From Sphingomonas sp. YR710 (GTDB lineage Bacteria > Pseudomonadota > Alphaproteobacteria > Sphingomonadales > Sphingomonadaceae), in contig NZ_FMZJ01000007.1 of assembly GCF_900101455.1 (NCBI RefSeq), positions 146,653 through 210,652 of the forward strand: a stretch of 64,000 nt of DNA, written 5' to 3'. Each line of letters begins with the position of its first letter. Within the stretch, counting starts at the first letter, position 1. A program made the position numbers and the translations under genes. The notes under the pieces were generated by a model. The model saw only the letters and a program-made list of their open reading frames with translations, was not told where the DNA came from and did not search any database. Below, piece by piece: positions 18,356 through 28,252 of the stretch.

Positions 18356-18982
18356 TCAGTTCGGCGTAGTCGTCACCGTCGTCTTCGTTCTTTCGGTCAC
18401 GGCGTGAGAACGCGCGCGATGATGATGGACGACACGGTGAACGGTCGTCGTTGGCGCCGATGTCGCCTGTTTCGTGGTTTCGGTGGTTACCGTGGTGGTG
18501 GGCGGCAGCGGTGCCGCCTGCGCGACGACAACCGGCGGAGTGGCGCGCGCAGTGGCGGCATCGGCAGCCGCAGCCGCGGCGGCCTGCTGCGCCGAGTCGG
18601 CCCGCGCATTGGCGGCAGCGGCATCCTGCTGCGCGGACACTGCTGCGTTTACCACATTGGCGTGATCTTCGGCGCGACGTTTCTGCGTCGTACCTATCGC
18701 AGTGTCAGCGAGTTCGGATGCGTGGTTCGCATCGGCAATCGCCTGCTCCTTGTCACCACGCGAGAGATCTTCCTGTGCGGTGCGCAGCGCAGCTGCGGCC
18801 TGGGCCTGCAGATGCGGGACTTCCCCGGTCGCGCCGACCTTATTGGCCGCATCGACCTTCGCTGAGGCAGCGGCGATGGCGGCACGAGCGCGATCCGCCT
18901 TGCCTTCGGCCGATGCCGGCGTTGTCAGGACCAGCAGTGCCGATATGGCGATACCGGAGCCCGTCAAGAATAAGCGATTCAT
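18356..18982 (-). CDS. Secreted Ala-rich helical protein with His/Thr tail
   Basis: About 208 residues from the ATG at 18982, which has GAGGAG upstream. A signal peptide (MNRLFLTGSGIAISALLVL...ASA) precedes a long Ala-rich helical region (residues 25-150) that likely forms a coiled coil. A low-complexity Thr/Pro/Val segment follows, then VHRVVHHHRARSH. No known enzyme motif. The region resembles small periplasmic DUF4398-type proteins, but I cannot assign it firmly. A candidate EcfG-type promoter lies 34 bases upstream, suggesting general stress induction. Confidence 0.8.
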   Translation of the reverse strand: MNRLFLTGSGIAISALLVLTTPASAEGKADRARAAIAAASAKVDAANKVGATGEVPHLQAQAAAALRTAQEDLSRGDKEQAIADANHASELADTAIGTTQKRRAEDHANVVNAAVSAQQDAAAANARADSAQQAAAAAAADAATARATPPVVVAQAAPLPPTTTVTTETTKQATSAPTTTVHRVVHHHRARSHAVTERTKTTVTTTPN

Positions 18983-19015
18983 GTACCATCTCCTCAAAGT
19001 TATCATCGCGCCGTC

Positions 19016-19041
19016 AACGGTCACGCCAATTGAGAAGTTCC
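19016..19041 (-). promoter_or_regulatory. Candidate EcfG (general stress) promoter
   Basis: On the minus strand GGAAC (19041-19037) is followed after 17 bases by CGTT (19019-19016), matching the alphaproteobacterial EcfG pattern GGAAC-N16/17-CGTT. It sits 34 bases before the ATG of the Ala-rich secreted protein gene. Function inferred from the motif only. Confidence 0.5.
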
Positions 19042-19199
19042 GTGCCCGGCCATGCACGGGCCGCTCCCCCGGGGGGCAGCTACCGCCCGGGCAGATCGGC
19101 GAACGCTTTTACGGGCGCCGGTTATGAAATGCGATGGCGCCTGATGCGCGGCGGCGCGGACCCCGGCGAATCCGATGCGCATTGCCACCGGAAAATGGA

Positions 19200-19820
19200 C
19201 TATGCCCGAAGCGCGCCGAACTCACCGCGCAGGATACGGTGGGGCCACCAGCCGCTGCGCCCCCGTGGCGGAATCAGGCTCTCCTGACGAGGCGGCTGGC
19301 ATGCAATGCCGCCGAGGTCCGTCGCTGCGAGCGCCGAAGCCAATTGCACCGCGCCAAAGGGCTTTTGAAGGATCCGGCTGGCCGAAACGGCCTCCGCCTC
19401 CCACTCATGGCTACTGTCGCCCGTCATATAGATGATGTCGGCCGTCGGATTGATCTGCCGGGCATAACGGGCGACGTCCCAGCCATTCGGCCCGCTACCC
19501 AGGCGGATATCCGTGACGATCCCGGACAAGGTGTGACCTTCCTCCCTCAGGAATTGCAGCGCAGCTGCACCGCTCGACCGCACGACGACGGTGTGCCCGC
19601 TTCCCAGCAAGACGCCTTTGACGAGTCTTGCGATAACCGGCTGATCCTCGACAACCAGGATGTTCGAGGCGACCGTCGAGCGCGCGGCGGCTGGTTCGAG
19701 GAGGCAGACGCGATGACGACTCCAAATGCCTTCGACGCAGGCAGAAACTCTCTTCTTCAATGGACGCCCCCATGTCCGCGATACCGAGATAGGTCCAGAA
19801 TGGATGCAGCTGATAAACAA
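19200..19820 (-). CDS. Single-domain response regulator (REC)
   Basis: 206 residues with one receiver domain, about residues 52-160. NILVVEDQPVIARLVKGVLL carries the acidic pocket, the phospho-acceptor Asp is in GIVTDIRLGSGPNG, Thr is in YMTGDSS, and the conserved Lys is in RILQKPFG. No output domain is visible. The C-terminal 40 residues are basic and of low conservation. The first 50 residues also look poorly conserved, so the true start may be internal, although no good in-frame ATG is seen. No partner kinase gene is adjacent; the hybrid kinase gene at 23.5 kb is the nearest. Confidence 0.75.
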   Translation of the reverse strand: MFISCIHSGPISVSRTWGRPLKKRVSACVEGIWSRHRVCLLEPAAARSTVASNILVVEDQPVIARLVKGVLLGSGHTVVVRSSGAAALQFLREEGHTLSGIVTDIRLGSGPNGWDVARYARQINPTADIIYMTGDSSHEWEAEAVSASRILQKPFGAVQLASALAATDLGGIACQPPRQESLIPPRGRSGWWPHRILRGEFGALRA

Positions 19821-20026
19821 AACATTAATTTCGGGTGCGGGTCAGATTGCGGCTACTATCGGCCGAAGTCCACCGAACTTCGTACTGTTTCATCGAATCA
19901 TAGCCCGCGTCAGGAGTTTTCGGACAACGCGATGAGGCAAATCCCCTTGGCTAGGTTTGCTGCGCGCGGGCGAATAATAGGCAAAATATGCTGCGTACAT
20001 CGCATGTACCTCAGCAAGGGGGGCTG

Positions 20027-20773
20027 ATGACGGAATCATTCTTCGTTCGCGATGGCGATCATTTCTATCCGAACGGGATATGCACCAGCCCGTGGCAACC
20101 GACGGCGCTAAGCGGCGCGGCACTTGCCGGACTTGCGGCGCATACGCTGAATCGCGTGCCGGCGCCGACCGCGATGGTCACCGCGCGGCTTACGATCGAT
20201 ATTCTCGGCACGGCGCCGGTGGGGCCAGTGACGACAACCTCACGCGTCCTGCGCGAGGGGCCCCGGCTCCAGCTGATCGACGTGGAGTTGCTGGCCCGAG
20301 GGCGCAGCTGGCTGCGCGCGACCGCGCTGCGTGTGCGCACCGCAAAATCGCCCGAGCAGAGCGTTCCGCCGACGCGCGCCTTCCCGACAGTGCCGGAAAC
20401 CCAGGCGCTCCGCTGGGGTGAATTTGTGCCGATAGACCGCGACACCAGCGCCCCACGCACGGGTGCCTCATGGGTTCGCGTAACGAGCATGGTCGTCGAC
20501 GGCGAACCGCTGTCCCCGCTCGAGCGGATCGCGATCACATCCGACGTAGGTTCGGGCACCGCCCGCCTCCTTTCGCGGAAGGACTGGACCTACGCGAATA
20601 TCGACATCGCGACCCACATGACCCGCGAGCCGCGCGGCGAGTGGCTGCTCGTCGATGCGCGGGGCGAGAGCGCGGGGAACGGCATCGGCCTGATCCACAG
20701 CATGCTGGGCGATCGTGACGGCATGATCGGCATGGCCCACCAGACGCTGTTCCTCCAACCTCGGAGTTCCTGA
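20027..20773 (+). CDS. TesB-like acyl-CoA thioesterase family protein
   Basis: 248 residues of double hot-dog layout. The N-terminal half shows NGICTSPWQPTALSGAALAG and AMVTARLTIDILGTAPVGP, and the C-terminal half YANIDIATHMTREPRGEWL and DARGESAGNGIGLIHSML. Such proteins hydrolyse acyl-CoA thioesters. Substrate length is unknown. The ATG at 20027 follows AAGGGGGG. It precedes TonB receptor 1 by 115 bp on the same strand, but that gap holds a fresh ribosome-binding site and possibly a promoter, so linkage is uncertain. Confidence 0.82.
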   Translation: MTESFFVRDGDHFYPNGICTSPWQPTALSGAALAGLAAHTLNRVPAPTAMVTARLTIDILGTAPVGPVTTTSRVLREGPRLQLIDVELLARGRSWLRATALRVRTAKSPEQSVPPTRAFPTVPETQALRWGEFVPIDRDTSAPRTGASWVRVTSMVVDGEPLSPLERIAITSDVGSGTARLLSRKDWTYANIDIATHMTREPRGEWLLVDARGESAGNGIGLIHSMLGDRDGMIGMAHQTLFLQPRSS

Positions 20774-20888
20774 ATCGAAAGTGTTGCTGCTGCGAGAATT
20801 ACCTATCGAGGGCATGTAAAGCAGAGCGGAAACAGCCGATGCCCGCTGACAGAAGACCAGCTTAAGGCCTAAAAAAAGGAGAGGAATC

Positions 20889-23345
20889 ATGGACAATTTC
20901 ACGCTGAAGACGGCTTTGCTGCTGACGGCATCAGTCGCCGGCATCGTCGCCACACCCGTTTGGGCGCAGAAGGCCGATGGGGATGCGAGCGACATCATCG
21001 TCACCGCTCGCCGAATTCAGGAACGCCTTCAGGATGTGCCGGCGTCAATCAATGTGTTCGGCCAGCAGAAGCTCGACGAGAAGAATGTGCGGTCGGTGCT
21101 GGATCTCGCAACCTTTGCCCCGTCGCTGTCGGTCAATACCCGGTTCGGCGCGAAGGGCGCCAGCTTCTCGCTGCGCGGTTTCTCGCAGGCGACGCGCACG
21201 GCTTCATCGGTGGGCGTCTATTTCGCCGACGTCGTGGCGCCGCGCGGCGGCAACGGCTCGACACCTGCGGGCGATGGCGCCACCCCCGGCTCCTTCTTCG
21301 ACCTTGAAAACGTCCAGGTGGTGAACGGACCACAAGGCACCTTGTTCGGCCGCAACACTACCGGCGGCGCGGTTATCCTCGTGCCGAAGCGCCCGACCGA
21401 CAAATATGAGGGCTATGTCGAAGGCAGCTACGGCAATTATGATTACAAGCGCCTGCAAGGCGTGCTCAACATCCCGATCACCAACACGATCAAGTTCCGC
21501 GGCGGCGTCGATTATCTGGATCGCGACGGCTTCATCAAGAATATCTCGGGCATCGGGCCGAGCAAATATGGCGATCAGTCCTATATCGCCGCCCGTGCCA
21601 GCCTGCTCATCGACGTGATGCCGGACGTGGAAAACTACACCGTCGCCACCTATAGTTATGCGCACGACAAGGGCCCGGTTTCAAAAATCACGAACTGCAC
21701 GAACACCTTCCCGTTCGGCCTGCTTTCCTGCCAGCAACTCGCACGAGACGCCGGCCGGGGATTTTACACCGTCGAGGGGGCACTACCCAATCCGCACAGC
21801 AAGGCGCTGCAGTGGCAGGTGATCAACACGACGACGTGGAAAGCCAGCGAAACGCTGACACTCAAGAACATCGCCAGCTATTCGCAGGTCCGTACCAATT
21901 TCATCACAGACATCCTGGGCGCCAACTATGTGATCCCGGTGGGGGCCTTCGGACCGATCCCCAGCACCGGCGCGCTCGGCGGCAGCACGCTCGGCTTCGC
22001 GCAGGCGACCCGGGCACCGGGCGCCAACAATGCCGATCAGCAGAATGTCGTAGAGGAATTCCGGGCACAGGGCACCGCCGCCGACAGCCGGCTGAACTGG
22101 CAGGCCGGCGCCTATTTCGAGCATAGCACGCCGCGCAAGCCAACCGGCACGCAAGCACCGAACCTGATCGCCTGCTCTGATTCGGACAATTACGTGTGTA
22201 CCGACGTGATCGGTCTGCTCTTCGCCAATCTTCCGCCGGCCAATCGCGCGCGCTCGATCGGCTTCCTGGGCAACCAGGCAGGTGAGGTTTCCTTCCTGAA
22301 TCGCGCGCTCTACGCCCAAGCGACCTATGCCGTGCTCGACAATCTCAAGCTGACCGGCGGCTTCCGCTACACCTGGGACAAGACCCGCGCGCGCGGCGAA
22401 TTGCGCGCCTATCGCTTCGTGTCGCCGACCGGTGCCGCCCTGACGGTGCCGATCGTATCGTGCACACTGGGCGCCGCCGCCGACGCCAATTGCCGGACCG
22501 ATGGCACGCAGAAATCCAGTGCGCCGACGTGGCTGCTGGGTGTCGATTATAATCCGCGCGACAACATCCTGCTCTACGCCAAATATACGCGCGGCTATCG
22601 GCAGGGCGCGGTGACGTACAACGTGCCACCGCCCTACCAGTCGTTCGGCCCCGAGCAGGTCGATGCATATGAGATCGGCGCAAAGACCAGCTTCTCGGGC
22701 GCGATTTCCGGCACGTTCAATGTCGCGGCGTTCTATAACAATCTCAAGAACCAGCAGATCAACGTCAACCTCGCCAGCTCGACAAATGCGACCACGGCGA
22801 CCAGCGCGACCCTCAACGCGGGCAAATCGGAGATTTCGGGGGTTGAGGTCGACGCTTCGCTGCGCCCCTTCAGCGGGTTCACGATCGACGGGAACCTCGA
22901 ATATCTGCACACCGTGGTGAAATCGCTGGACGTCCAGAAGGTGCCTGGCGGCATCTATGACGTCTTTACGCCGGCGGCGGTGGTCGGCGGGCGCCTGCCT
23001 CTGGTTCCGAAATGGAAATGGAACCTGACGGGCACATATCAGCTGCCGGTGCCGGCGTATCTCGGCCGCGTTTCTGCATCGATGACCTACTCGCGCGCGA
23101 CCGGCTACATCTATACGACCGGCGTATTCGGAACCGTCGATGGCGTCGGACTGCTCAGCGCCAACCTGAACTGGAAAGCGATATATGGGAAGCCGATCGA
23201 CATCAGCCTGTTCGGTACCAACCTGACGGCCAAGAAATATTACACGGCCGTGAATGACCTGAGCGGAAGCGGCGGCTTCGTTTCGAAATATTTCGGCGAA
23301 CCGCGGACCTATGGCGTGCGGATCAAATATAGCTTCGGCGAGTAA
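20889..23345 (+). CDS. TonB-dependent outer membrane receptor 1
   Basis: 818 residues. Signal peptide (to about residue 25), TonB box SDIIVTARRIQERLQ, plug domain with SINVFGQQKLDEKNVRSVLD and NGPQGTLFGRNTTGGAV, then a 22-strand beta barrel ending in an aromatic strand (GVRIKYSFGE). It imports a scarce substrate through the outer membrane using TonB-ExbBD energy. It is clearly paralogous to receptor 2 at 33.8 kb; the shared run YFADVVAPRGG and the plug spacing are nearly identical. AAAGGAGAGG precedes the ATG. The substrate cannot be read from sequence. Confidence 0.96.
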   Translation: MDNFTLKTALLLTASVAGIVATPVWAQKADGDASDIIVTARRIQERLQDVPASINVFGQQKLDEKNVRSVLDLATFAPSLSVNTRFGAKGASFSLRGFSQATRTASSVGVYFADVVAPRGGNGSTPAGDGATPGSFFDLENVQVVNGPQGTLFGRNTTGGAVILVPKRPTDKYEGYVEGSYGNYDYKRLQGVLNIPITNTIKFRGGVDYLDRDGFIKNISGIGPSKYGDQSYIAARASLLIDVMPDVENYTVATYSYAHDKGPVSKITNCTNTFPFGLLSCQQLARDAGRGFYTVEGALPNPHSKALQWQVINTTTWKASETLTLKNIASYSQVRTNFITDILGANYVIPVGAFGPIPSTGALGGSTLGFAQATRAPGANNADQQNVVEEFRAQGTAADSRLNWQAGAYFEHSTPRKPTGTQAPNLIACSDSDNYVCTDVIGLLFANLPPANRARSIGFLGNQAGEVSFLNRALYAQATYAVLDNLKLTGGFRYTWDKTRARGELRAYRFVSPTGAALTVPIVSCTLGAAADANCRTDGTQKSSAPTWLLGVDYNPRDNILLYAKYTRGYRQGAVTYNVPPPYQSFGPEQVDAYEIGAKTSFSGAISGTFNVAAFYNNLKNQQINVNLASSTNATTATSATLNAGKSEISGVEVDASLRPFSGFTIDGNLEYLHTVVKSLDVQKVPGGIYDVFTPAAVVGGRLPLVPKWKWNLTGTYQLPVPAYLGRVSASMTYSRATGYIYTTGVFGTVDGVGLLSANLNWKAIYGKPIDISLFGTNLTAKKYYTAVNDLSGSGGFVSKYFGEPRTYGVRIKYSFGE

Positions 23346-23358
23346 TCCCGCCAAAAAT

Positions 23359-23394
23359 GATGCGCCCGTGCCGCGATCGCCGCACGGGCGCATC
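23359..23394 (+). terminator. Strong hairpin after TonB receptor 1
   Basis: GATGCGCCCGTGC (23359-23371) pairs perfectly over 13 bp with GCACGGGCGCATC (23382-23394). It lies 14 bases after the receptor stop codon and before the kinase gene, consistent with a terminator, though no T tract follows. Confidence 0.65.
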
Positions 23395-23466
23395 AACACC
23401 CGCCCCCCGCACGGCCCGCCAGACTTGCGCATCGACAGCGGGTTCGCGCCGCCTTAACAAGGAGCC

Positions 23467-25956
23467 ATGTCGCAACCAGCCCCTTCGCAAGAGGAGATCG
23501 GGGCGCTCGCGCCCCTGATCGAAGCCGTGCTCGATCCGGCTTTGATCGTCGACGCGCGCGGCGGAATCCTGGCCTGGAACGGATTTGCCGCAGCATCTTT
23601 CGGCTGGAGCAAAGAAGAAGCCGTTGGCCGGGCAATGCTCGAGCTGATCATACCGGAGGCCTATCGCAAACCCAAGAGCCCCTATTTGCTGCGCGAGAAG
23701 GACGGCGGCATCAGCGACCAGCGGGCGGATATCATCACCATGCACCGCGACGGCCGCAAGCTCCCAATGGAGATGTCGACAGCCGCCGTGCCCGGCACCA
23801 ACCGGGCGATGTTCATGGTGATCCTACGCGATCTCAGCCAGCGGCGCACCAACGAGCAGCGCCTGGCGCTGAGCGAGGAATCGCTACGTTTGGCCACCGA
23901 GGCGGCGGAAGTCGGTACATGGGATTTCGATGTTCCGAACAATATTCTGAACTGTTGCCGCCGCACGCGGGCAATGTTCGGTATCTTCGACGACTCCCCC
24001 TGCACGAACGTTGATTTCTACGCGCGACTGCATCCGGACGATCATGCCGAAACCGCACGGCGTTTCGCAGCAACGCTCGATCCCGAGCTGCGATCGAACT
24101 ACGATGTCGAATATCGAACGACAGGCCGCGATGACGGCGTCGTGCGATGGATCGCGGCCAAGGGCAAGGGCGTGTTCGATCGGCGCGGTCGCTGCATACG
24201 CGCGGTCGGCGCAACAATTGACATCACCGCGCGCAAGCAAGCCGAAGCGCGCAACCTGTTCATGCAGGAGTTAAAGGACGTATTACGCCGCACTAATGTC
24301 GAGACGGCGTTGCGCGATGCGTGCGAAATGATGGGACGATTTTTCGACACCTCCCGAGTTGGCTTCGGCACGCTGGACCCATCCGGCGACTATCTCGATT
24401 TTCCGGTCTGCTGGTCTGCCGAAGGGATACGGCCACTGATCGGCCGCCTGCCCTCCGCGACGTTTGGCCGCAGGATCGTGAAGAAGCTCAATGACGGCGA
24501 GACCGTCGTCATCGACAATCTGGCGCGGGCCGCGATCGCGGATGATGTCGACCTGACGCTCGGCGGCCAGGAAATCCACACTCGCGCCATCCTGGTGGTG
24601 CCGTTCGTGCGCGCGGGGCGACTGCGCTCGATCGTCTATCTCAACAATCGCGAACCCCGGGCATGGAGCAGCGAAGACATAGCCTTCATGGAGCAGGTCG
24701 CCGAACGCACCAGCGAGAGTATCGCCCGAAATGAAGCCGAAGAGGCTTTGCGGGCGCTCAACGCCTCGCTGGAGGCGCGGGTGGAGGAACGCACGGCCGC
24801 GCTTCACGCAACCGAGGACGCACTGCGTCAGGCGCAAAAAATGGAAGCCGTGGGCCAGTTGACGGGCGGGATCGCCCACGACTTCAACAACCTGCTGACC
24901 GTTATCATGGGCAATATCGACATGGCGACCCGCCGGCTGCCCGACAATGTCGACGACCGCGCGCGCCGCGCCATTGAAAATGCCCAACGCGGTGCGGAGC
25001 GGGCCGCGACACTGACGCAGCGGCTGCTCGCCTTTTCCCGGCGCCAACCGCTCAAACCCAAGCCCACCCGTATCGACGAATTGATTACCGGCATGTCCGA
25101 GTTGCTCGCACGCGCCATTGGCGAAACCGTGCGGATCCAGACCACAGCGCCGCCGGACACCTGGCCTGTCGAAATCGACCCCAGCCAGCTCGAAAACAGC
25201 CTGCTAAATCTGGCGGTCAATGCCCGCGACGCGATGCCGGACGGAGGGCATCTCGTGATCGGCGCCACAAATCAGGTGGTCAGCACAAGCAATCTGGCGG
25301 ACCATTCGGGGATCGATCCGGGTGCCTATGTCGTCATTACCGTATCGGACACAGGCACGGGCATGACCGAGGATGTCGCTGCGCGCGCATTCGAGCCCTT
25401 TTTCACGACCAAGGATGTCGGCAAGGGAACCGGGCTCGGTCTTTCGATGGTATATGGATTCGTCAAACAATCCGGCGGCGATACCATCATCCGCTCCGCT
25501 GTCGGCCAGGGCACTACCGTCAGCCTGTATCTGCCGCGAATGTTCGGGCGCAATGTCGAACATCCGGTGGTGATCGAAGCGCGCGGGGATTTCGGAACAG
25601 CCCATGAAACGGTTCTGGTCGTGGAAGATGATGCAAGCGTCCGCCACCTGTCGGTCTCGAGCCTCTCCGAGCTGGGCTACCATGTCCATGAAGCCGCCGA
25701 CGGGCCCGCGGCCCTGCGCCTGATCGAAGAGCAACCGATCGACCTGATCTTCACCGACATGGTGATGCCCGGCATGTCCGGCCTCGAACTTGCGCGATCG
25801 GTGCGTTCGGCAAGGCCCGATATCCATATCCTCTTCACGTCCGGCTATGCGCGCAGCGAGGGTGCCCCCCTTGATCCTGGTTACGACCTCCTCCAAAAGC
25901 CATTTACATTTCATCAGCTTGCAAAAAAGATCCGCGAAACGCTGGATAAAGAGTGA
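23467..25956 (+). CDS. Hybrid sensor histidine kinase (PAS-PAS-GAF-HisKA-HATPase-REC)
   Basis: 829 residues with no obvious TM segment, so cytosolic. PAS domain 1 is about 10-130 (ILAWNGFAAASFGWSKEEAVG) and PAS 2 with PAC about 135-260. A GAF domain spans about 275-425 and a short coiled coil follows. HisKA has the phospho-His in GGIAHDFNNLLTVIMGN. The ATPase has the N box LLNLAVNARDAMPDGG, G1 SDTGTGM, F box FEPFFTTK and G2 GKGTGLGLSM. The C-terminal receiver has the acceptor in DLIFTDMVMPGMSGLEL and Lys in LLQKPF. AAGGAG precedes the ATG. The signal sensed is unknown. Confidence 0.96.
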   Translation: MSQPAPSQEEIGALAPLIEAVLDPALIVDARGGILAWNGFAAASFGWSKEEAVGRAMLELIIPEAYRKPKSPYLLREKDGGISDQRADIITMHRDGRKLPMEMSTAAVPGTNRAMFMVILRDLSQRRTNEQRLALSEESLRLATEAAEVGTWDFDVPNNILNCCRRTRAMFGIFDDSPCTNVDFYARLHPDDHAETARRFAATLDPELRSNYDVEYRTTGRDDGVVRWIAAKGKGVFDRRGRCIRAVGATIDITARKQAEARNLFMQELKDVLRRTNVETALRDACEMMGRFFDTSRVGFGTLDPSGDYLDFPVCWSAEGIRPLIGRLPSATFGRRIVKKLNDGETVVIDNLARAAIADDVDLTLGGQEIHTRAILVVPFVRAGRLRSIVYLNNREPRAWSSEDIAFMEQVAERTSESIARNEAEEALRALNASLEARVEERTAALHATEDALRQAQKMEAVGQLTGGIAHDFNNLLTVIMGNIDMATRRLPDNVDDRARRAIENAQRGAERAATLTQRLLAFSRRQPLKPKPTRIDELITGMSELLARAIGETVRIQTTAPPDTWPVEIDPSQLENSLLNLAVNARDAMPDGGHLVIGATNQVVSTSNLADHSGIDPGAYVVITVSDTGTGMTEDVAARAFEPFFTTKDVGKGTGLGLSMVYGFVKQSGGDTIIRSAVGQGTTVSLYLPRMFGRNVEHPVVIEARGDFGTAHETVLVVEDDASVRHLSVSSLSELGYHVHEAADGPAALRLIEEQPIDLIFTDMVMPGMSGLELARSVRSARPDIHILFTSGYARSEGAPLDPGYDLLQKPFTFHQLAKKIRETLDKE

Positions 25957-26017
25957 AGCATTGGCAGCTGTGATGCAAAATTTGACAGCGCTGTAGCAAA
26001 AGGATCATCTCTCCGGG

Positions 26018-26773
26018 ATGAGCCATCACCAAAAAGACGAACTCCCCGAGTTGCAGCGCGCACTCGTCCAGACGCAGATCGCCGCAGCCAAGAGCGGCGA
26101 GCGGATCGTCATTCTGTTCGAAGGCCGCGATGGATCAGGCAAGGATGGCACGATCAAGCGGATTATCGAGCATCTTTCTGTTCGTGGCACGCGCGTCGTC
26201 GCCCTTCCCAAGCCATCGGATCGCGAACGAACGCTCTGGTATTTTCAGCGTTACGTCCGTCACCTGCCCGCGGCCGGCGAAATGGTCATCTTCAATCGGT
26301 CCTGGTACAATCGCGCCGGGGTCGAACGGGTAATGGGGTTCTCGACACCGGCCGAGCAGGCGCAGTTCCTGCGCGATGCGCCCGATTTCGAGCGGATGCT
26401 CGTGGAAAGCGGCATCAAGCTGGTCAAGATCTGGCTCGATATCGGCAAGGCCGAACAGAAGAAGCGGCTGGATGCGCGCCGATCCGATCCGCTAAAAGCC
26501 CTCAAAGTTTCCGACATGGATGCGGTGGCCCAGGAGAAATGGGCGGACTATTCGGTTGCGCGCAATGAAATGCTCGAACGCACCCATTCGCTGCTCGCGC
26601 CGTGGACATGCGTGCGGGCCAATCATAAACCGCGCGCGCGGCTGGCCATCATCCGCCACATCTTGCGCGAGATCGCACCGGCGCATATCGCCGCACCGAT
26701 CGAATGCCCCGATCCTAAAATATTATTCACGTTCGAGATATCGGCGATCGGCGACGGACGGCTGGCAAAGTAA
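26018..26773 (+). CDS. ppk2: Polyphosphate kinase 2 (PPK2)
   Basis: 251 residues, a short single-domain PPK2. The Walker A motif is VILFEGRDGSGKDGTIKRI, followed by RGTRVVALPKPSDRERTLWY, then the catalytic region MVIFNRSWYNRAGVERVMGF and the lid KAEQKKRLDARRSDPLKALK. PPK2 enzymes move phosphate between polyphosphate and nucleoside mono- or diphosphates, tying polyP reserves to GTP/ATP pools. Class I enzymes (NDP phosphorylation) fit the length. It follows the hybrid kinase gene by about 60 bp on the same strand. Confidence 0.95.
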   Translation: MSHHQKDELPELQRALVQTQIAAAKSGERIVILFEGRDGSGKDGTIKRIIEHLSVRGTRVVALPKPSDRERTLWYFQRYVRHLPAAGEMVIFNRSWYNRAGVERVMGFSTPAEQAQFLRDAPDFERMLVESGIKLVKIWLDIGKAEQKKRLDARRSDPLKALKVSDMDAVAQEKWADYSVARNEMLERTHSLLAPWTCVRANHKPRARLAIIRHILREIAPAHIAAPIECPDPKILFTFEISAIGDGRLAK

Positions 26774-26886
26774 CTGTTCCGACAGTCGATTTTGTGGCAT
26801 CATATCGTGGTACGCCAGCTTGCTCGCCTCGGTGCAGATCGATGGGGAGACGCTACGGCCGCTCACCTGATCAAAGGAGGTCAGAT

Positions 26887-27306
26887 ATGCGAACCTTGTT
26901 ATTCGTCGCCATCGGCGCGCTTGCATTGGCCAGCGCCCCGGCCGCTATCGGAGCTCGCGAAAAGCTCTCGCCCGAGATGAAACTGGCCCGTGCGATCGAC
27001 GGACGGGTCGCCGGAAAGCCAGTGGATTGCCTGTTCCAGCGCGACATTCGCTCGACACAGATCATCGATGGCACCGCCATCATTTATGATGTGGGCGGCG
27101 GCAAACTCTATGTGAATCGTCCCGATTCCGGCGAATATTCGCTCCGCGACGGCGACGTGATGGTCACCGACACGCATTCGGACCAGCTTTGCAGCATCGA
27201 TGTCGTCCGCATGTTCGACAACAGCATATGGATGCAAACCGGTTCGATCGGGCTCGGCAAGTTCGTGCCTTATACCAAGGTGAAGACCACCGCGCCGCAG
27301 GGATAG
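26887..27306 (+). CDS. Secreted hypothetical protein, 139 aa
   Basis: Signal peptide (MRTLLFVAIGALALASAPAA) followed by a small beta-rich domain. The domain has two Cys (VDCLFQRDI and SDQLCSIDVV) that could form a disulfide, and DGTAIIYDVGGGKLYVNRPD. Similar proteins are common in sphingomonads and have no proven function. The ATG at 26887 is preferred because GGAGGTCAGAT lies just before it. It is convergent with the racemase gene, whose stop is 2 bp away. Confidence 0.8.
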   Translation: MRTLLFVAIGALALASAPAAIGAREKLSPEMKLARAIDGRVAGKPVDCLFQRDIRSTQIIDGTAIIYDVGGGKLYVNRPDSGEYSLRDGDVMVTDTHSDQLCSIDVVRMFDNSIWMQTGSIGLGKFVPYTKVKTTAPQG

Positions 27307-27307
27307 G

Positions 27308-28000
27308 TCAGGCGAGCGCCAGATCCACGGCCGCAATCGCGTGCAACGTGGTGGTATCGTATAGCGGTACAGCACTGTCCTGCGGACCGACAAGCAGCAT
27401 GATTTCGGTGCAGCCGAGGATGATCGCCTCCGCTCCGCGCGCAATCAGGCGGGCGATCACATCACGATAGATGCCGCGCGATACCGCAGTGGTGACACCG
27501 ATCACCAGTTCGCGATAAATGATGTCGTGGACCGCCGCGCGATCATCGGCGTCGGGTACAAGCACGTCGAGTCCGAACAGGCTGGACAGGCGCCCCTTGT
27601 AGAAATCCTTCTCCATCGTGAACGCCGTGCCAAGCAGCCCGACGCGCCGATGCCCCGCCGCCAGGATGCTCTGGCCGGTCGGATCGACGATATGCAGCAG
27701 CGGGATGGCAACAGATTCCTGAACGTCCGCCGCCATCAGGTGCATCGTGTTGGTGCAGATCAGCAACAGATCGGCACCCCCGCGCTCGAGCGCGCACGCC
27801 GCATCGACCATCATCCGGGTCAGCGCCAGCCAGTCCCCATCATGCTGCAGCTTTTCGACGTCGGCGAAATCCACCGACAACATCAGGCTGCGCGCTGAAT
27901 GCGCACCGCCCAGCCCATCCCGCACCGTCTGGTTGATGATCCGATAGTAAGCGGCCGAGCTTTCCCAACTCATCCCACCGATCAGCCCGATGCATTTCAT
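27308..28000 (-). CDS. Aspartate/glutamate racemase family protein
   Basis: 230 residues. Opens with MKCIGLIGGMSWESSAAYYR, typical of YgeA/RacX-type racemases. Both catalytic cysteines are present, in DLLLICTNTMHLMA and AIILGCTEIMLLVG. The enzyme interconverts L- and D-forms of an amino acid without a cofactor. The ATG at 28000 follows GGGAGATGAT. Possible roles are D-amino acid supply for peptidoglycan remodelling or amino acid catabolism. Exact substrate unknown. Confidence 0.94.
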   Translation of the reverse strand: MKCIGLIGGMSWESSAAYYRIINQTVRDGLGGAHSARSLMLSVDFADVEKLQHDGDWLALTRMMVDAACALERGGADLLLICTNTMHLMAADVQESVAIPLLHIVDPTGQSILAAGHRRVGLLGTAFTMEKDFYKGRLSSLFGLDVLVPDADDRAAVHDIIYRELVIGVTTAVSRGIYRDVIARLIARGAEAIILGCTEIMLLVGPQDSAVPLYDTTTLHAIAAVDLALA

Positions 28001-28252
28001 ATCATCTCCCGCCGGAATCCTCGGCAAAATGCGTAAGTAAAGTCACCAACTTGCCGAAAGGAGCACCCACCAGCAAATTCGAGACGCTCGCCCCCATGCG
28101 ACCTTGTCACATGCGCGAGCGTGCACCCCATTGTTCGAGTAAAGACGATTTTCGACGATCGCCCCCCTCACCGCCGCAACAGCAACGGCATACGCTATCT
28201 CCGTTCGAAGGCGCAGCACTGGCGACTCGAATCGCTGCGACGAAACGATCGC

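Noticed and set aside
21783..23432. 549-codon open frame on the minus strand
   Set aside because: Antisense to TonB receptor 1; no ribosome-binding site and no domain pattern.
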